A stretch of DNA of 64,000 bases, taken from an uncultured bacterium. GTDB taxonomy: Bacteria; Pseudomonadota; Gammaproteobacteria; Burkholderiales; Burkholderiaceae_C. Position 1 is the first letter of the stretch. Each line of letters starts with the position of its first letter. Below are positions 1-8,988 of the stretch, piece by piece. Where the stretch lies: assembly GCA_903928495.1 (NCBI GenBank), contig CAIYQZ010000030.1, forward strand, positions 144,641 through 208,640, in the 5' to 3' direction. The position numbers were made by a program, and so were the translations under genes. The notes under the pieces were generated by a model. The model was given only the letters and a program-made list of their open reading frames with translations, made no database searches and was not told the origin of the DNA.

Positions 1-76
1 GCTCTGCCAGGTCTTGTGCAGGATCGATGCGGTCCCCGGCGTAACCCGCGCCGGAGCCGATACGGAAAACGGTCAT
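1..76 (-). CDS. AtuA-like (DUF1446) protein, N-terminus only
   Basis: Twenty-five codons are readable before the window edge, starting at an ATG at 76 and giving MTVFRIGSGAGYAGDRIDPA followed by QDLAE. The glycine-rich start with GDRIDPA is typical of the DUF1446 family, named after AtuA of the acyclic terpene utilisation pathway of Pseudomonas. The rest of the gene lies outside the window, so neither the catalytic core nor the operon partners can be checked. It points the same way as the HDOD pair upstream of it, 109 bp away, and no terminator separates them. The identification rests on a short stretch and is moderate. Confidence 0.6.
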   Translation of the reverse strand, partial: MTVFRIGSGAGYAGDRIDPAQDLAE

Positions 77-185
77 GCACGCGAGTGTTGCCCTTCACGA
101 CACCGGAGGCAATCGGGCTAACCCCTGCGCTTTGGGTGACACGACAGAGCCGCTACACCTGCGGATCAGAAGGCCAAGCCATGGG

Positions 186-1073
186 TCAGCGGTGGGCGTG
201 TTCGGCCGCAGTGGGCGAAGGCAATGACTCGAAAAACAAGGTGGCATGTCGCGTGCGGGCTTCCATTCGCCCGAACAATGCGCGGCTGTTTTCATCCCAT
301 TCCAGGCCCAGGCGTTCACACGATGCGGTTGAAAGGGTTGAGATGCGGTCACCAGCGACGCCGCCCAGTTGCAACGCCTGCGTCAATGCCTCTGCGAGGT
401 GCACGATGTCGACCAATGGCGAGCCGGGTGCGCCGGCAGGGTCGTGGTGGTGGACGATGGCATCGATCATGTTCTCGGGCAAATGCCATTCCTCGGCCAA
501 CCAGCCGCCCACCGTGCCATGGTGAACGCCAAATGCCTCTTGCTCCAGCAGGGTGATGTCGATGTAGTCTGTGCGTGAACGCTGCTGAATTTGCTGCATC
601 AGCGCCCGGTCGGCCTGGTACAGGCACAACTGCCCGACGTCGTGCAACAAGCCGGCCACCAGGGCGCGAGAGGCCGTCACGGGTTCACCCACGTGCGATG
701 CCAATTCCTCAGCACACACACCCACGGCCATGCTGTGGGTCCAGAAGCGTGTGCCGCTGGGCACCTGTGCACCCTGGGCAAAGGTGTTCAGGCTCGAAAT
801 CAGCACCACATGCCGCAAACGGGATACACCCGCAAGCGAAATGGCCGTTGAAACGTCCGTGACCTCGGCCTCGCGTTGGCCCCTCAGCGCAGCCGTGTTG
901 GCCAGCCACAGCACCCTGGCGGTGATCACCGGGTCGCGCTGGATGGCGCGAATCAGCACGTTGTAATTGGCATCTGGGTCATCGAGCGTGTTGAGAATCT
1001 CGGTGATGGCCACAGGCCAGCCCGGAAGTCCACGGCTGAGTTTGCGAACGGTGTCGCGGTTGATGGGGTTCAT
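186..1073 (-). CDS. HDOD domain protein
   Basis: A 295-residue protein with an HDOD domain over most of its length. The N-terminal helices include LPGWPVAITEILNTLDDPDA and a core HD-like motif LVAGLLHDVGQLCLYQADR near residue 140, followed by HHGTVGGWLAEEW and IDAIVHHHDP. HDOD proteins are regulatory relatives of HD-GYP phosphodiesterases, usually without cyclic-di-GMP hydrolysis, and act in motility, stress or two-component signalling. No attached receiver or GGDEF domain is present, so it probably acts through partners. The start overlaps the stop of the upstream small gene by four bases (ATGA), so the two are translationally coupled. Confidence 0.85.
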   Translation of the reverse strand: MNPINRDTVRKLSRGLPGWPVAITEILNTLDDPDANYNVLIRAIQRDPVITARVLWLANTAALRGQREAEVTDVSTAISLAGVSRLRHVVLISSLNTFAQGAQVPSGTRFWTHSMAVGVCAEELASHVGEPVTASRALVAGLLHDVGQLCLYQADRALMQQIQQRSRTDYIDITLLEQEAFGVHHGTVGGWLAEEWHLPENMIDAIVHHHDPAGAPGSPLVDIVHLAEALTQALQLGGVAGDRISTLSTASCERLGLEWDENSRALFGRMEARTRHATLFFESLPSPTAAEHAHR

Positions 1074-1399
1074 TGCCCGCTCCGGTAGGCCACCAGTTGC
1101 TGAAACAGCCCCGCCACAGCGGGTTGCGCCATGTCGAGGCCGCCGAACACTTGCACAAGGTTCTGTTCCACCTGCACCGCGTCCTGGGCCAATTCATCGT
1201 CTGAGCGGGGGTCTGGCTCTTCGATTTCCACGAACTCCGCCTGGTGAGCCCACAACTGGTCAATGCTTTCCTGGCTCAGCACCAAACCACCGGGGAACTT
1301 GAGCCCCAGTACGCCGTGGTCTTGCGCGTAGGCAGCCGCACCCAACACCATGCCGGGACGCACATCGTCGATGGCCACAAAACGGAAACGTGTTCGCAT
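1070..1399 (-). CDS. small protein coupled to HDOD regulator
   Basis: A 109-residue soluble protein. The first part (FRFVAIDDVRPGMVLGAAAY) resembles the short N-terminal module found ahead of HD-GYP domains, where the DxxPGM-type motif is common, followed by a stretch ending in a LSQESIDQLWAHQAEFVEIE-like helix and strand. That arrangement suggests the N-terminal accessory half of an HD-GYP/HDOD protein carried as a separate gene. A good ribosome site (CAGGAG) sits eight bases before the ATG, and the stop overlaps the HDOD start by four bases. The function is unknown; a role as partner of the HDOD protein is inferred from coupling and motif only. Confidence 0.7.
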   Translation of the reverse strand: MRTRFRFVAIDDVRPGMVLGAAAYAQDHGVLGLKFPGGLVLSQESIDQLWAHQAEFVEIEEPDPRSDDELAQDAVQVEQNLVQVFGGLDMAQPAVAGLFQQLVAYRSGQ

Positions 1400-1447
1400 G
1401 CTGATCTCCTGTTCATAAACAGCATATAAGCTATCAATGAAATATCA

Positions 1448-1476
1448 GGATATCACTTTTGTCGATTTGTCGCAAT
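1448..1476 (-). promoter_or_regulatory. candidate sigma-70 promoter for the HDOD pair
   Basis: Read on the minus strand, TTGCGA (1471-1476) and TATCCT (1448-1453) are separated by exactly 17 bases and lie about 50 bases ahead of the ATG at 1399. Each hexamer matches four of six consensus positions. The surrounding leader is notably AT-rich for this genome. This is a pattern match only. Confidence 0.35.
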
Positions 1477-1504
1477 CGTGAAGACCATTGTGAAAACACG
1501 CGGG

Positions 1505-1550
1505 CCAAAAGAAAAAGCCCCCAGGGCCTGAACAACAGGGCCTGGGGGCT
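1505..1550 (-). terminator. intrinsic terminator after the thiolase gene
   Basis: A perfect 15-bp inverted repeat (arms 1516-1530 and 1536-1550) with a 5-base loop. On the minus strand it is followed by CTTTTTCTTTT. It starts 27 bases beyond the thiolase stop and so ends the minus-strand catabolic cluster. It is the clearest terminator in the window. Confidence 0.9.
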
Positions 1551-1577
1551 GTGATCTGGCGACCGTCGGCGCGGGCC

Positions 1578-2753
1578 TTACAGAACCTCGAAAATCCCGC
1601 AAGCACCCATGCCGCCGCCAATGCACATGGTCACTGCCACGCGTTTGGCACCACGGCGTTTGCCTTCGATCAGGGCGTGGCCGGTCAGACGCTGGCCGCT
1701 CACGCCGTAGGGGTGGCCCACGGCGATGGCGCCACCGTTCACGTTCAGCCGGTCAGCGGGAATGCCCAGCTTGTCGCGGCAATACAGCACCTGCACGGCA
1801 AAGGCTTCGTTCAGCTCCCACAGGTCAATGTCTTGCACCGTCAGGCCCAGGCGGGCCAGGGCTTTGGGCACTGCGTACACGGGGCCAATGCCCATTTCGT
1901 CGGGTTCACAACCAGCCACGGCAAAACCCAGGAAGCGGCCCAGGGGCGTCAGGCCTTGCTGCTGAGCCAGGGTTTCGTCCATCACCACGCAGGCACCGGC
2001 GCCATCGGAGAACTGGCTGGCGTTCCCGGCCGTCACCTGGCCACCTGGCAGCGCGGAACGCAGGCCCTTGATGCCGTCGTAGGTGGTACCGGCGCGGATG
2101 CCTTCATCCTGGCTCACGGTGACTTGCTTGGTCATCAGGCCCATCACCTTGTCGGCCACACCCGCAGTGACGGTGATGGGGGCAATTTCGGCATTGAAGA
2201 GCCCGGCTTCCAATGCGGCAGTGGCCTTTTGCTGGCTGGCGGCACCGTACTCGTCCATGGCTTCACGGCCAATGCCGTAGCGCTTGGCCACCTGCTCGGC
2301 GGTTTGCAGCATGTTCCAGTAGATCTCGGGCTTTTGCTTCTCCAGCGCCAGGTCTTTGAGCATGTGCAGGTTCATTTCCTGCTGCACGCAGGAGATGCTT
2401 TCCACGCCACCGGCCACATACACCTGGCCTTCACCGGCAATGATGCGCTGGGCAGCCAAGGCAATGGTCTGCAAGCCAGACGAGCAAAAACGGTTGACGG
2501 TCATGCCCGACACACTGATTGGCAGACCGGCTTTAAGTGCAATCTGGCGGGCGATGTTGGCACCGGTGGCCCCTTCGGGGTTGGCGCAGCCCATGATCAC
2601 GTCTTCCACCAGCGCAGGGTCAATGCCTGCGCGTTGGACGGCGTGCTGCACGGCGTGACCCCCCAGGGTGGCGCCATGGGTCATGTTGAAAGCGCCCTTC
2701 CAGCTCTTGGCCAGGGGCGTACGGGCAGTAGAAACGATGACGGCTTGGGTCAT
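1578..2753 (-). CDS. acetyl-CoA acyltransferase (thiolase)
   Basis: A 391-residue thiolase, the usual length for the FadA/AtoB family. The active-site cysteine is Cys90 in [15 protein letters not shown]; the NEAFAVQ loop, the histidine in [16 protein letters not shown], and the C-terminal [15 protein letters not shown] with the second cysteine are all present. It would cleave 3-ketoacyl-CoA to acetyl-CoA and a shortened acyl-CoA in the cytoplasm. It lies downstream of the FadB-type gene, separated by a 62-bp spacer that holds a palindromic repeat, and is followed by a strong terminator, so it is the last gene of the catabolic unit. The chain-length preference cannot be read from sequence. Confidence 0.93.
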   Translation of the reverse strand: MTQAVIVSTARTPLAKSWKGAFNMTHGATLGGHAVQHAVQRAGIDPALVEDVIMGCANPEGATGANIARQIALKAGLPISVSGMTVNRFCSSGLQTIALAAQRIIAGEGQVYVAGGVESISCVQQEMNLHMLKDLALEKQKPEIYWNMLQTAEQVAKRYGIGREAMDEYGAASQQKATAALEAGLFNAEIAPITVTAGVADKVMGLMTKQVTVSQDEGIRAGTTYDGIKGLRSALPGGQVTAGNASQFSDGAGACVVMDETLAQQQGLTPLGRFLGFAVAGCEPDEMGIGPVYAVPKALARLGLTVQDIDLWELNEAFAVQVLYCRDKLGIPADRLNVNGGAIAVGHPYGVSGQRLTGHALIEGKRRGAKRVAVTMCIGGGMGACGIFEVL

Positions 2754-2770
2754 GGTGAATTCCTGTTTTG

Positions 2771-2818
2771 ATAGCTTCTACCGCTTATCCATCAAGCGGT
2801 AGAGGCCAAAATGATTTA
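2771..2818 (+). repeat. palindromic interspersed repeat, copy A (intergenic)
   Basis: ATAGCTTCTACCGCTT, a short loop, then AAGCGGTAGAGGCC and an A/T-rich tail; arms CTACCGCTT and AAGCGGTAG form a perfect 9-bp stem. It fills the gap between the FadB-type and thiolase genes, and its tail supplies the FadB stop codon. Copies B to E inside genes are related to it: 32 of 40 aligned positions are identical to copy B. Confidence 0.75.
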
Positions 2819-4927
2819 AAACGTCTTGCCTTCGGCCGCCAAACGGGCCAGCAGCGGCGCGGGCTGCCAGAAATTGGCATCGTCCAGCGGGTTCTTGGCA
2901 AAGCGCTTCATGGCCTGCACCACGTTGAACAGACCGATTTCGTTGGCGTAGTTCAGCGGGCCGCCCCGGTACACGGGGAAGCCGTAGCCAAAGATGTAGA
3001 CGATGTCGATGTCGCTGGCCTTGTTGGCAATGCCCTCTTCCAGAATGTGGGCGGCCTCGTTCACCAGGCTGAACACCAGGCGTTGCACGATTTCTTCGTC
3101 AGAAATTTTGCGGGGCTTGATGCCCAGTGCGGCACGGTGGTCGGAAATCATTTGCTCCACTTCGGCATTCGGAATGGCGTCGCGTTTGCCGGGAACGTAG
3201 TCGTACCAGCCGGCGCCGGTTTTCTGGCCAAAGCGGCCTTTTTCGCACAGCAGGTCGGCGGTTTTGCTGTACTTCATGTCGGGCTTTTCGGTGTAGCGGC
3301 GCTTGCGGATGGCCCAGCCAATGTCGTTGCCCGCCAGGTCGCCCATGCGGAAGGGGCCCATGGCAAAGCCGAACTTCTCGATGGCTTTGTCCACCTGCGC
3401 GGGTGTGCAGCCTTCGTCCAGCAAAAAGCCACCCTGGCGGCCGTACTGCTCGATCATGCGGTTGCCAATGAAGCCGTCGCACACGCCAGACACCACCGCC
3501 GTTTTCTTGATTTTTTTGCTGATGGCCATCACCGTGGCCAGCACGTCGTGAGCCGTGGCCTTGCCGCGCACCACTTCCAGCAGCTTCATCACGTTGGCGG
3601 GGCTGAAGAAGTGCATGCCCACCACGTCTTGCGGGCGCTTGGTGAAGTTGGCAATCGCGTCCACGTCCAGCGTGGAGGTGTTGCTGGCCAGAATGGCACC
3701 GGGCTTGCACACGCGGTCCAATTCTTTGAACACGGCCTCTTTCACGCCGATTTCTTCAAACACGGCCTCGATCACCAGGTCGGCATCGGCCAGGTCGTCG
3801 TAGCTCAGCGTGGTGCTCAGCAGAGCCATGCGCTGGTCCAGCTTGTCTTGCTTAAGCTTGCCTTTTTTGACCTGCGCTTCATAGTTGCCGCGCATGACGC
3901 CTGTGCCACGGTCAAGCGCTTCCTGCTTCATTTCCAGCATCTTCACAGGGATGCCCGCGTTCAGGAAGTTCATGGCAATGCCGCCGCCCATGGTGCCCGC
4001 ACCGATGATTGCAACGGACTTGATGTCGCGCTTGGGCGTGTCTTCCGGCACGTCAGGAATCTTGCTGGCGGCACGCTCGGCCACAAACAGGTGACGCAGC
4101 GAGCGGCACTCCGATGTCCACATCAGGTTCAAAAAGATGTCGCGCTCGAACAGCAGACCGTCTTCAAACTTCTTCTTGGTGGCGGCTTCCACGGCGTCCA
4201 CGCACTTGGCGGGCGCAGGGAAGTTTTTGGCCATGCCCTTGACCATGTTGCGGGCAAACTGAAAGTACGCGTCGCCGTCCTTGTGTTTGCAAGGCAGGTT
4301 GCGCACCAGGGGGAAGGCAGAACCGTCAGCCGCGTGTTTGGCTGCCACTTCACGGGCATAGGCCAGGGCTTCTTCGGACAGGCTATCGGGGCTGGCGGCC
4401 ATCTTGTCGAACAGCTTCTGGCCGGGCAGCATGGCCAGCATCTCGGATTTGACGGGTTCGCCGCTGACGATCATGTTCAGCGCGGCCTCGACGCCCAGCA
4501 CGCGGGGCAGGCGCTGCGTGCCACCGGCGCCGGGAATGAGGCCCAGCTTCACTTCAGGCAGCGCGATGCTGCAACCGGGGGCTGCAATGCGGTAATGCGC
4601 GCCCAGCGCCAGTTCCAGCCCGCCGCCCATGGCCACGGTGTGCACGGCGGCCACCACGGGTTTGGTGGCGTTTTCAAGTGCGCGGATCACGCTCAGCAGG
4701 TTGGGCTCCTGAATGGCCTTGGGCGAACCGAATTCCTTGATGTCGGCCCCGCCTGAAAACGCCTTGCCTGCGCCGGTGATGACGATGGCCTTCACGGCCG
4801 AATCGGCCTCGGCCTGCGCCAGCCCTGCCACGATGGCCTGACGGGTGGACAGTCCCAGCCCGTTGACGGGCGGGTTGTTCAGGGAAATCACGGCCACGTC
4901 GCCGTGGACGGTGTAGTCAGCGCTCAT
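2816..4927 (-). CDS. fadB: FadB/FadJ-type enoyl-CoA hydratase / 3-hydroxyacyl-CoA dehydrogenase
   Basis: A 703-residue bifunctional beta-oxidation enzyme, close to the 710-730 residues of FadB/FadJ. The N-terminal crotonase domain (about 1-190) has the oxyanion-hole region [12 protein letters not shown] and the glutamate-bearing [20 protein letters not shown]. The NAD-binding domain begins near residue 306 with [20 protein letters not shown], and the HCDH signature [17 protein letters not shown] follows. It hydrates enoyl-CoA and oxidises the 3-hydroxyacyl-CoA for the thiolase next door. An AAGGA ribosome site precedes the ATG by eight bases. The stop codon lies inside the flanking palindromic repeat. 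Confidence 0.93.
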   Translation of the reverse strand: MSADYTVHGDVAVISLNNPPVNGLGLSTRQAIVAGLAQAEADSAVKAIVITGAGKAFSGGADIKEFGSPKAIQEPNLLSVIRALENATKPVVAAVHTVAMGGGLELALGAHYRIAAPGCSIALPEVKLGLIPGAGGTQRLPRVLGVEAALNMIVSGEPVKSEMLAMLPGQKLFDKMAASPDSLSEEALAYAREVAAKHAADGSAFPLVRNLPCKHKDGDAYFQFARNMVKGMAKNFPAPAKCVDAVEAATKKKFEDGLLFERDIFLNLMWTSECRSLRHLFVAERAASKIPDVPEDTPKRDIKSVAIIGAGTMGGGIAMNFLNAGIPVKMLEMKQEALDRGTGVMRGNYEAQVKKGKLKQDKLDQRMALLSTTLSYDDLADADLVIEAVFEEIGVKEAVFKELDRVCKPGAILASNTSTLDVDAIANFTKRPQDVVGMHFFSPANVMKLLEVVRGKATAHDVLATVMAISKKIKKTAVVSGVCDGFIGNRMIEQYGRQGGFLLDEGCTPAQVDKAIEKFGFAMGPFRMGDLAGNDIGWAIRKRRYTEKPDMKYSKTADLLCEKGRFGQKTGAGWYDYVPGKRDAIPNAEVEQMISDHRAALGIKPRKISDEEIVQRLVFSLVNEAAHILEEGIANKASDIDIVYIFGYGFPVYRGGPLNYANEIGLFNVVQAMKRFAKNPLDDANFWQPAPLLARLAAEGKTF

Positions 4928-4960
4928 GCGTTGGGTCCTTTTGAGTCGGGGGAAAATCTA

Positions 4961-5007
4961 AAAACGAACGACCGTGCTAATTTAGTCGCAACGCGCCTGC
5001 GCACCAA
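4961..5007 (-). promoter_or_regulatory. candidate promoter with quasi-palindromic operator before fadB
   Basis: On the minus strand TTGGTG (5002-5007) and TAAATT (4979-4984) are 17 bases apart, and directly downstream lies AGCACGGTCGTTCGTTTTT (4961-4978), a quasi-palindrome of the style seen at TetR-family operators in fatty-acid genes. It sits in the 144-bp gap between livF and fadB, which would allow fadB and the thiolase to be transcribed apart from the transporter. Inferred from pattern alone. Confidence 0.35.
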
Positions 5008-5071
5008 GCACAACGCTGTCCCAGCCGGGACAAATCAGGGTAAACACCAGGTGGGTAAAACCCGGCACACC

Positions 5072-5767
5072 TCAAACCTCCAGCCACTCCTTGCGGATGT
5101 AGGCATCGGCCTTCAGTTCCTCTGGCGTGCCCTGGAACACGATGCTGCCGTGCCCCATGACCAGTGCGCGGTCCGAGATGCGCATGGCGATCGTGAGTTT
5201 CTGTTCGATGAGCAGCACCGAGACGCCCCGCGTCTTCAGCGTTTGAAGGTACTGCCCCACCAGTTCCACGATTTTGGGGGCCAGACCCTCGGTGGGCTCG
5301 TCGATGATGATGAGGTCGGGGTCTCCCATGAGGGTGCGGCACAAGGTGAGCATTTGCTGCTCGCCGCCCGACATCACGCCCGCCTCGGTGTGCTGGCGCT
5401 CTTTGAGGCGCGGAAACATGGCGTACATGTCGTCAAAGCTCCAGCGGCTGCCTTTGCCACTGCCCTTTTGACCCAACAGCAGGTTTTGGTGCACGGTGAG
5501 CTTGGGGAAGATGTCACGGTTCTCAGGCACGTAGCCAATGCCGAGGTGGGCCACTTCAAACGGCTTTTTGCCCTGGATGTCCTGCCCCTTCCAGCGGACA
5601 CTTCCGTCGCAGTCCACCAGGCCCATGATGGCCTTGGCCGTGGTGGACCGGCCAGAGCCGTTGCGCCCCAGCAGGGCCACGATTTCGCCCTGCCCCACTT
5701 GCATGTTCACGCCGTGCAGCACATGGCTTTTGCCGTAGTAGGCGTGGAGGTTGGAGATTTCAAGCAT
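5072..5767 (-). CDS. livF: Liv-type ABC transporter ATP-binding protein LivF
   Basis: A 231-residue ABC ATPase of the branched-chain/organic acid (HAAT) importer family. The signature MSGGEQQML and Walker B with LIIIDEPTEGLAPKIV are intact. The P-loop reads GRNGSGRSTT (residues 34-43): the usual Walker A lysine is an arginine at residue 40, confirmed in the codons. I recall a similar arginine in some betaproteobacterial LivF proteins, so it may be a lineage trait. It works with LivG, LivH, LivM and the binding protein. It is the last transporter gene, 26 bp after livG. Confidence 0.93.
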   Translation of the reverse strand: MLEISNLHAYYGKSHVLHGVNMQVGQGEIVALLGRNGSGRSTTAKAIMGLVDCDGSVRWKGQDIQGKKPFEVAHLGIGYVPENRDIFPKLTVHQNLLLGQKGSGKGSRWSFDDMYAMFPRLKERQHTEAGVMSGGEQQMLTLCRTLMGDPDLIIIDEPTEGLAPKIVELVGQYLQTLKTRGVSVLLIEQKLTIAMRISDRALVMGHGSIVFQGTPEELKADAYIRKEWLEV

Positions 5768-5793
5768 GGTTGCAGCGTCCTTGGGGCTTGCGG

Positions 5794-6624
5794 TCAGTGG
5801 CCAGCGGCCTGTTCGTCGGCCAGCACGGAGCCCAGGTAGGCCTCTTGCACGCGCGGGTTGGCGCGCACGGCTTCGGGGGTGTCAAAGGCAATCACCTCGC
5901 CGTACACCACCACGGCAATCCGATCGGCCAGGCCAAACACCACGCCCATGTCGTGCTCCACCGTGAGCAGCGTTTTGCCCACCGTCACTTCCCTGATGAG
6001 GTCAATGAAGCGCTTGGTCTCGCTTTTGCTCATGCCAGCCGTGGGTTCGTCGAGCAAAATGACATTGGCACCACCCGCGATGGTGATGCCGATCTCCAGC
6101 GCCCGTTGCTCGGCGTAGGTCAGGTTCATGGCCAACACATCGCGCTTTTTGTGCAGGCGAATCTGATCCATCAGCGCCTCTGCGCGGTCGTTGGCGTCGT
6201 CCAGGTCGGCCAGAAAGTGCCAGAAGCTGTACTTGTAGCCCAGGCTCCACAGCACCCCGCAGCGCAGGTTTTCAAACACGCTGAGCTTGGGAAAGATGTT
6301 GGTGATCTGGAAGCTGCGGGACAGGCCCAGGCGGTTGATCTCAAACGGCTTTTTGCCGTTGATGCGCTGCCCGTTGAGCAGAATGTCGCCACTGGTGGGC
6401 TCGAAGCGTCCGCTGACGAGGTTGAACAGCGTGGATTTGCCCGCACCGTTGGGCCCGATCACGGCCACCCGCTCACCCGTCTTCACGGCCAGGTTGGCGC
6501 CACGGATGATCTCTGTCTTGCCAAAGCTTTTGCGCAGATCGCGCAATTCCAGTGCAAAGCCAGATTCAGAGCCTTTTTGGCCTCCAGCGCTTGTCTGCAT
6601 TGCGTTGTCAGCTACTGTATTCAC
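5794..6624 (-). CDS. livG: Liv-type ABC transporter ATP-binding protein LivG
   Basis: A 276-residue ABC ATPase with Walker A GPNGAGKSTLFNL, the family loop, and Walker B VILLDEPTAGMSKSETKRF. The signature serine-glycine region reads MNLTYAEQRALEI, which is usual for LivG. The GTG start overlaps the LivM stop by four bases (GTGA). The first ~22 residues, before FALELRDLRKSFG, are an extension encoded by a copy of the palindromic repeat (copy E), so the ABC domain proper starts late. An ATG at residue 9 lies inside the repeat and is an alternative start. Confidence 0.93.
   Translation of the reverse strand: MNTVADNAMQTSAGGQKGSESGFALELRDLRKSFGKTEIIRGANLAVKTGERVAVIGPNGAGKSTLFNLVSGRFEPTSGDILLNGQRINGKKPFEINRLGLSRSFQITNIFPKLSVFENLRCGVLWSLGYKYSFWHFLADLDDANDRAEALMDQIRLHKKRDVLAMNLTYAEQRALEIGITIAGGANVILLDEPTAGMSKSETKRFIDLIREVTVGKTLLTVEHDMGVVFGLADRIAVVVYGEVIAFDTPEAVRANPRVQEAYLGSVLADEQAAGH
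6570..6616 (-). repeat. palindromic interspersed repeat, copy E (inside livG)
   Basis: On the minus strand AGTAGCTGACAACGC leads to CAAGCGCTGGAGGCCAAAA, which matches 17 of 19 positions of copy A (CAAGCGGTAGAGGCCAAAA). The left arm has decayed. It is translated in frame as the non-conserved N-terminal tail of LivG. Confidence 0.65.
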
Positions 6625-7916
6625 AGGGCCTCCCGGCGCTTGATTTCTTTTTCGATGTCGGTCTGTATCTCGCCCCAGTCGTGCACAAACTGCCGCCGTG
6701 CCAGCTCGAACAGACCCAGCCCCGTGACGAGCACAAACACCGATCCAAACCAGCTGTTCAAGCCCTTGGCATTCAACGTGGCCCCCATGAACTTCAGTTC
6801 ATTGCCCAAGGCCGCATTCAGTTGAAGGTGGTACACCATTTCAATCATGGCGCCCGCGCCCACCAAAATGACCAACGCTGTGCCCAGCAGACCGAGGTAA
6901 CTGGCCCAGATGCGCCGCAGCATGCCGAAGCTGGCCACCCGCAGGTTCATCATGATCAGGCTGGCCACACCGCCCGGCGCGTACATGACCATGAACAGAA
7001 ACACCAGCCCCAGGTACAACAGCCAGGCCTTGGTGAACTCCGACAAAAGCACAAATGCCAGCACCATCAGCACGCCGCCCAGAATGGGCCCGAAGAAGAA
7101 CGTAGCGCCACCCAGGAAGGTGAACAGCAGGTAGGCACCGGAGCGGTGGGCGCTGACCACCTCGGCCGTGACGATTTCAAAGTTCAGAGCTGCCAGTCCG
7201 CCCGACACCCCGGCAAAAAAGCCCGCAATGATGAAGGCGATGTAACGCACCATTTGCGTGTCGTAGCCCACAAATTCCACGCGCTCGGGGTTGTCACGCA
7301 CAGCATTGAGCATGCGGCCCAGCGGTGTGCGTGTGAAGGCAAACATCAGCGCCGTGCAAATGATGGTGTAGACCGCTATCAGGTAATACAGCTGGACTTG
7401 AGGCCCGAAGGTGATGCCAAACGGCTTGCTGCCCGTGACCCGGTCACCCGAGATGCCGCCCTCGCCCCCGAAAAACTCAGGAAACATCAACGACATGGCC
7501 CACACCAGTTCGCCCACCCCCAGCGTGATCATGGCGAAGGGCGTGGCAGCCTTTTTGGTGGTGACCCACCCAAACACCACCGCAAACACCGCCGCAGCCA
7601 GGCCACCGGCCACAGGCACCAGGCTGACGGGCAGCCCCAGATCGCCACCGCTTACGCGGTTGAGTGTGTGAATGGCCAGGAACGAGCCCATGCCGGTGTA
7701 AACCGCGTGGCCAAAACTCAGCATGCCCCCCTGACCCAGCAACAGGTTGTAGCTCAGGCACGCAATGATGGCGATGCCCACTTGCGACAGCATGGTGTGT
7801 GACAGGCTGCTGGTGAACAGCAGCGGCGCCACGGCCAGCACCAATGCAAAAAAGCCCCAGATGATCCAGCGCCCCACGTTGTAGGGCTTGAATTCGTAAT
7901 GTGTTTTGCTTGACAT
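6621..7916 (-). CDS. livM: Liv-type ABC transporter permease LivM
   Basis: A 431-residue multi-spanning permease of the LivM family. It carries the family block SYNLLLGQGGMLSFGHAVYT and the cytoplasmic loop GRMLNAVRDNPERVEFVGYD. I chose the ATG at 7916 (MSSKTHYEF) because a GAGG ribosome site lies eight bases before it; a start at 7955 would overlap livH. The C-terminal ~75 residues contain an extra hydrophobic segment and a charged amphipathic tail (DIEKEIKRREAL) beyond the typical core, so the protein is somewhat long. The stop overlaps the livG start. Confidence 0.9.
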   Translation of the reverse strand: MSSKTHYEFKPYNVGRWIIWGFFALVLAVAPLLFTSSLSHTMLSQVGIAIIACLSYNLLLGQGGMLSFGHAVYTGMGSFLAIHTLNRVSGGDLGLPVSLVPVAGGLAAAVFAVVFGWVTTKKAATPFAMITLGVGELVWAMSLMFPEFFGGEGGISGDRVTGSKPFGITFGPQVQLYYLIAVYTIICTALMFAFTRTPLGRMLNAVRDNPERVEFVGYDTQMVRYIAFIIAGFFAGVSGGLAALNFEIVTAEVVSAHRSGAYLLFTFLGGATFFFGPILGGVLMVLAFVLLSEFTKAWLLYLGLVFLFMVMYAPGGVASLIMMNLRVASFGMLRRIWASYLGLLGTALVILVGAGAMIEMVYHLQLNAALGNELKFMGATLNAKGLNSWFGSVFVLVTGLGLFELARRQFVHDWGEIQTDIEKEIKRREAL

Positions 7917-7926
7917 GTGTGCGCCC

Positions 7927-8874
7927 TCAGCCTTCTCGTGTGCCCAGCAGGCCACGGGGACGGAACACCAGCATCAGCACCAGCAGCGCATACGGCAGGA
8001 TGGGCGCAACCTGGCTGACCTTGAGCTTCCACAGTGAGTAGCCAGGCGTGGCTTCCGTGATGGCCATGCCCAGTTGGTTCATGGTGCTCATCAGCGACAC
8101 ATCGATGGCCACCGCGAAGGTCTGCAACACACCAATCAACAGCGAGGCCAGAAATGCCCCCGCCAGCGAGCCCATGCCGCCCACCACCACCACCACAAAA
8201 ATGATGGACCCCACCGTGGCGGCCATGCCAGGCTCGGTGACAAACGCGTTGCCCCCGATCACCCCGGCCAGCCCTGCCAGCGCTGCCCCGCCACCGAACA
8301 CCAGCATGAACACCCGGGGCACGTTGTGGCCCAGGGTTTCGACGGTTTCGGGGTGCGTGAGTGCAGCCTGAATCACCAGCCCGATGCGGGTTTTGGTCAG
8401 AAGCAACGCCACCGCCAGCAGCATGGCAATGGCCACCGCCATCATGAAGCCCCTATAAATGGGGAACTGCGTGCCATACAACGTGAACAGCGGCCCGCTG
8501 AGCTCGTCAGGCACGCGGTAATCCACCGAACTGCGGCCCCACACCAGTTGCACCAGTTCCAGAATGATGTAACTCAGCCCGAAGGTGATCAGCAGTTCTG
8601 GCACATGGCCAAACTTGTGCACCCGCCGCAAGGCGTGCTTCTCAAACAAAGCGCCCATCAGCCCCACCAGCAATGGTGCGACGACCAGCGCGGGCCAAAA
8701 GCCCACCACCTGCGTCACCGTGTGCGCGATGTAGGCACCCAGCATGTAGAACGAGGCGTGCGCAAAATTGAGCACACCCATCATGCTGAAAATGAGTGTC
8801 AGCCCCGAGCTGAGCATGAACAGCAACAGCCCGTAGCTGACCCCGTTCAACAGGGATATGGTGAAAAATTCCAT
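7927..8874 (-). CDS. livH: Liv-type ABC transporter permease LivH
   Basis: A 315-residue inner-membrane permease. The start MEFFTISLLNGVSYGLLLFM and the block GLTLIFSMMGVLNFAHASFY near residue 25 are the hallmarks of LivH, and GGMGSLAGAFLASLLIGVLQ marks the second permease repeat. It pairs with LivM to form the channel. It lies 10 bp before livM, and 114 bp after the binding-protein gene, with a hairpin in that gap. Confidence 0.93.
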   Translation of the reverse strand: MEFFTISLLNGVSYGLLLFMLSSGLTLIFSMMGVLNFAHASFYMLGAYIAHTVTQVVGFWPALVVAPLLVGLMGALFEKHALRRVHKFGHVPELLITFGLSYIILELVQLVWGRSSVDYRVPDELSGPLFTLYGTQFPIYRGFMMAVAIAMLLAVALLLTKTRIGLVIQAALTHPETVETLGHNVPRVFMLVFGGGAALAGLAGVIGGNAFVTEPGMAATVGSIIFVVVVVGGMGSLAGAFLASLLIGVLQTFAVAIDVSLMSTMNQLGMAITEATPGYSLWKLKVSQVAPILPYALLVLMLVFRPRGLLGTREG

Positions 8875-8908
8875 GGCAATCGGTGGGGTGCTGGGGATTC
8901 ACAAACCA

Positions 8909-8936
8909 ACAAAAAGGCCCGCCTGTCACAGGCCCG
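8909..8936 (-). terminator. hairpin between livK and livH, possible attenuator
   Basis: On the minus strand GCCTG-TGA-CAGGC is followed by GGGCCTTTTTG. The stem is only 5 bp, but the T-run fits a weak terminator. Partial termination here would give more binding protein than permease, a common arrangement in ABC import operons. The call is tentative. Confidence 0.35.
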
Positions 8937-8988
8937 GCTCTCGTCAGCACGGGCTGTGGCAAAACGGGCCATGGAGCCCTTCAGGCCA

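Noticed and set aside
2768..4756. Long plus-strand frame of 662 codons opposite fadB
   Set aside because: It is the antisense shadow of a GC-rich gene, rich in His, Gly and Gln, with no family motifs; the minus strand encodes an intact FadB-type protein.
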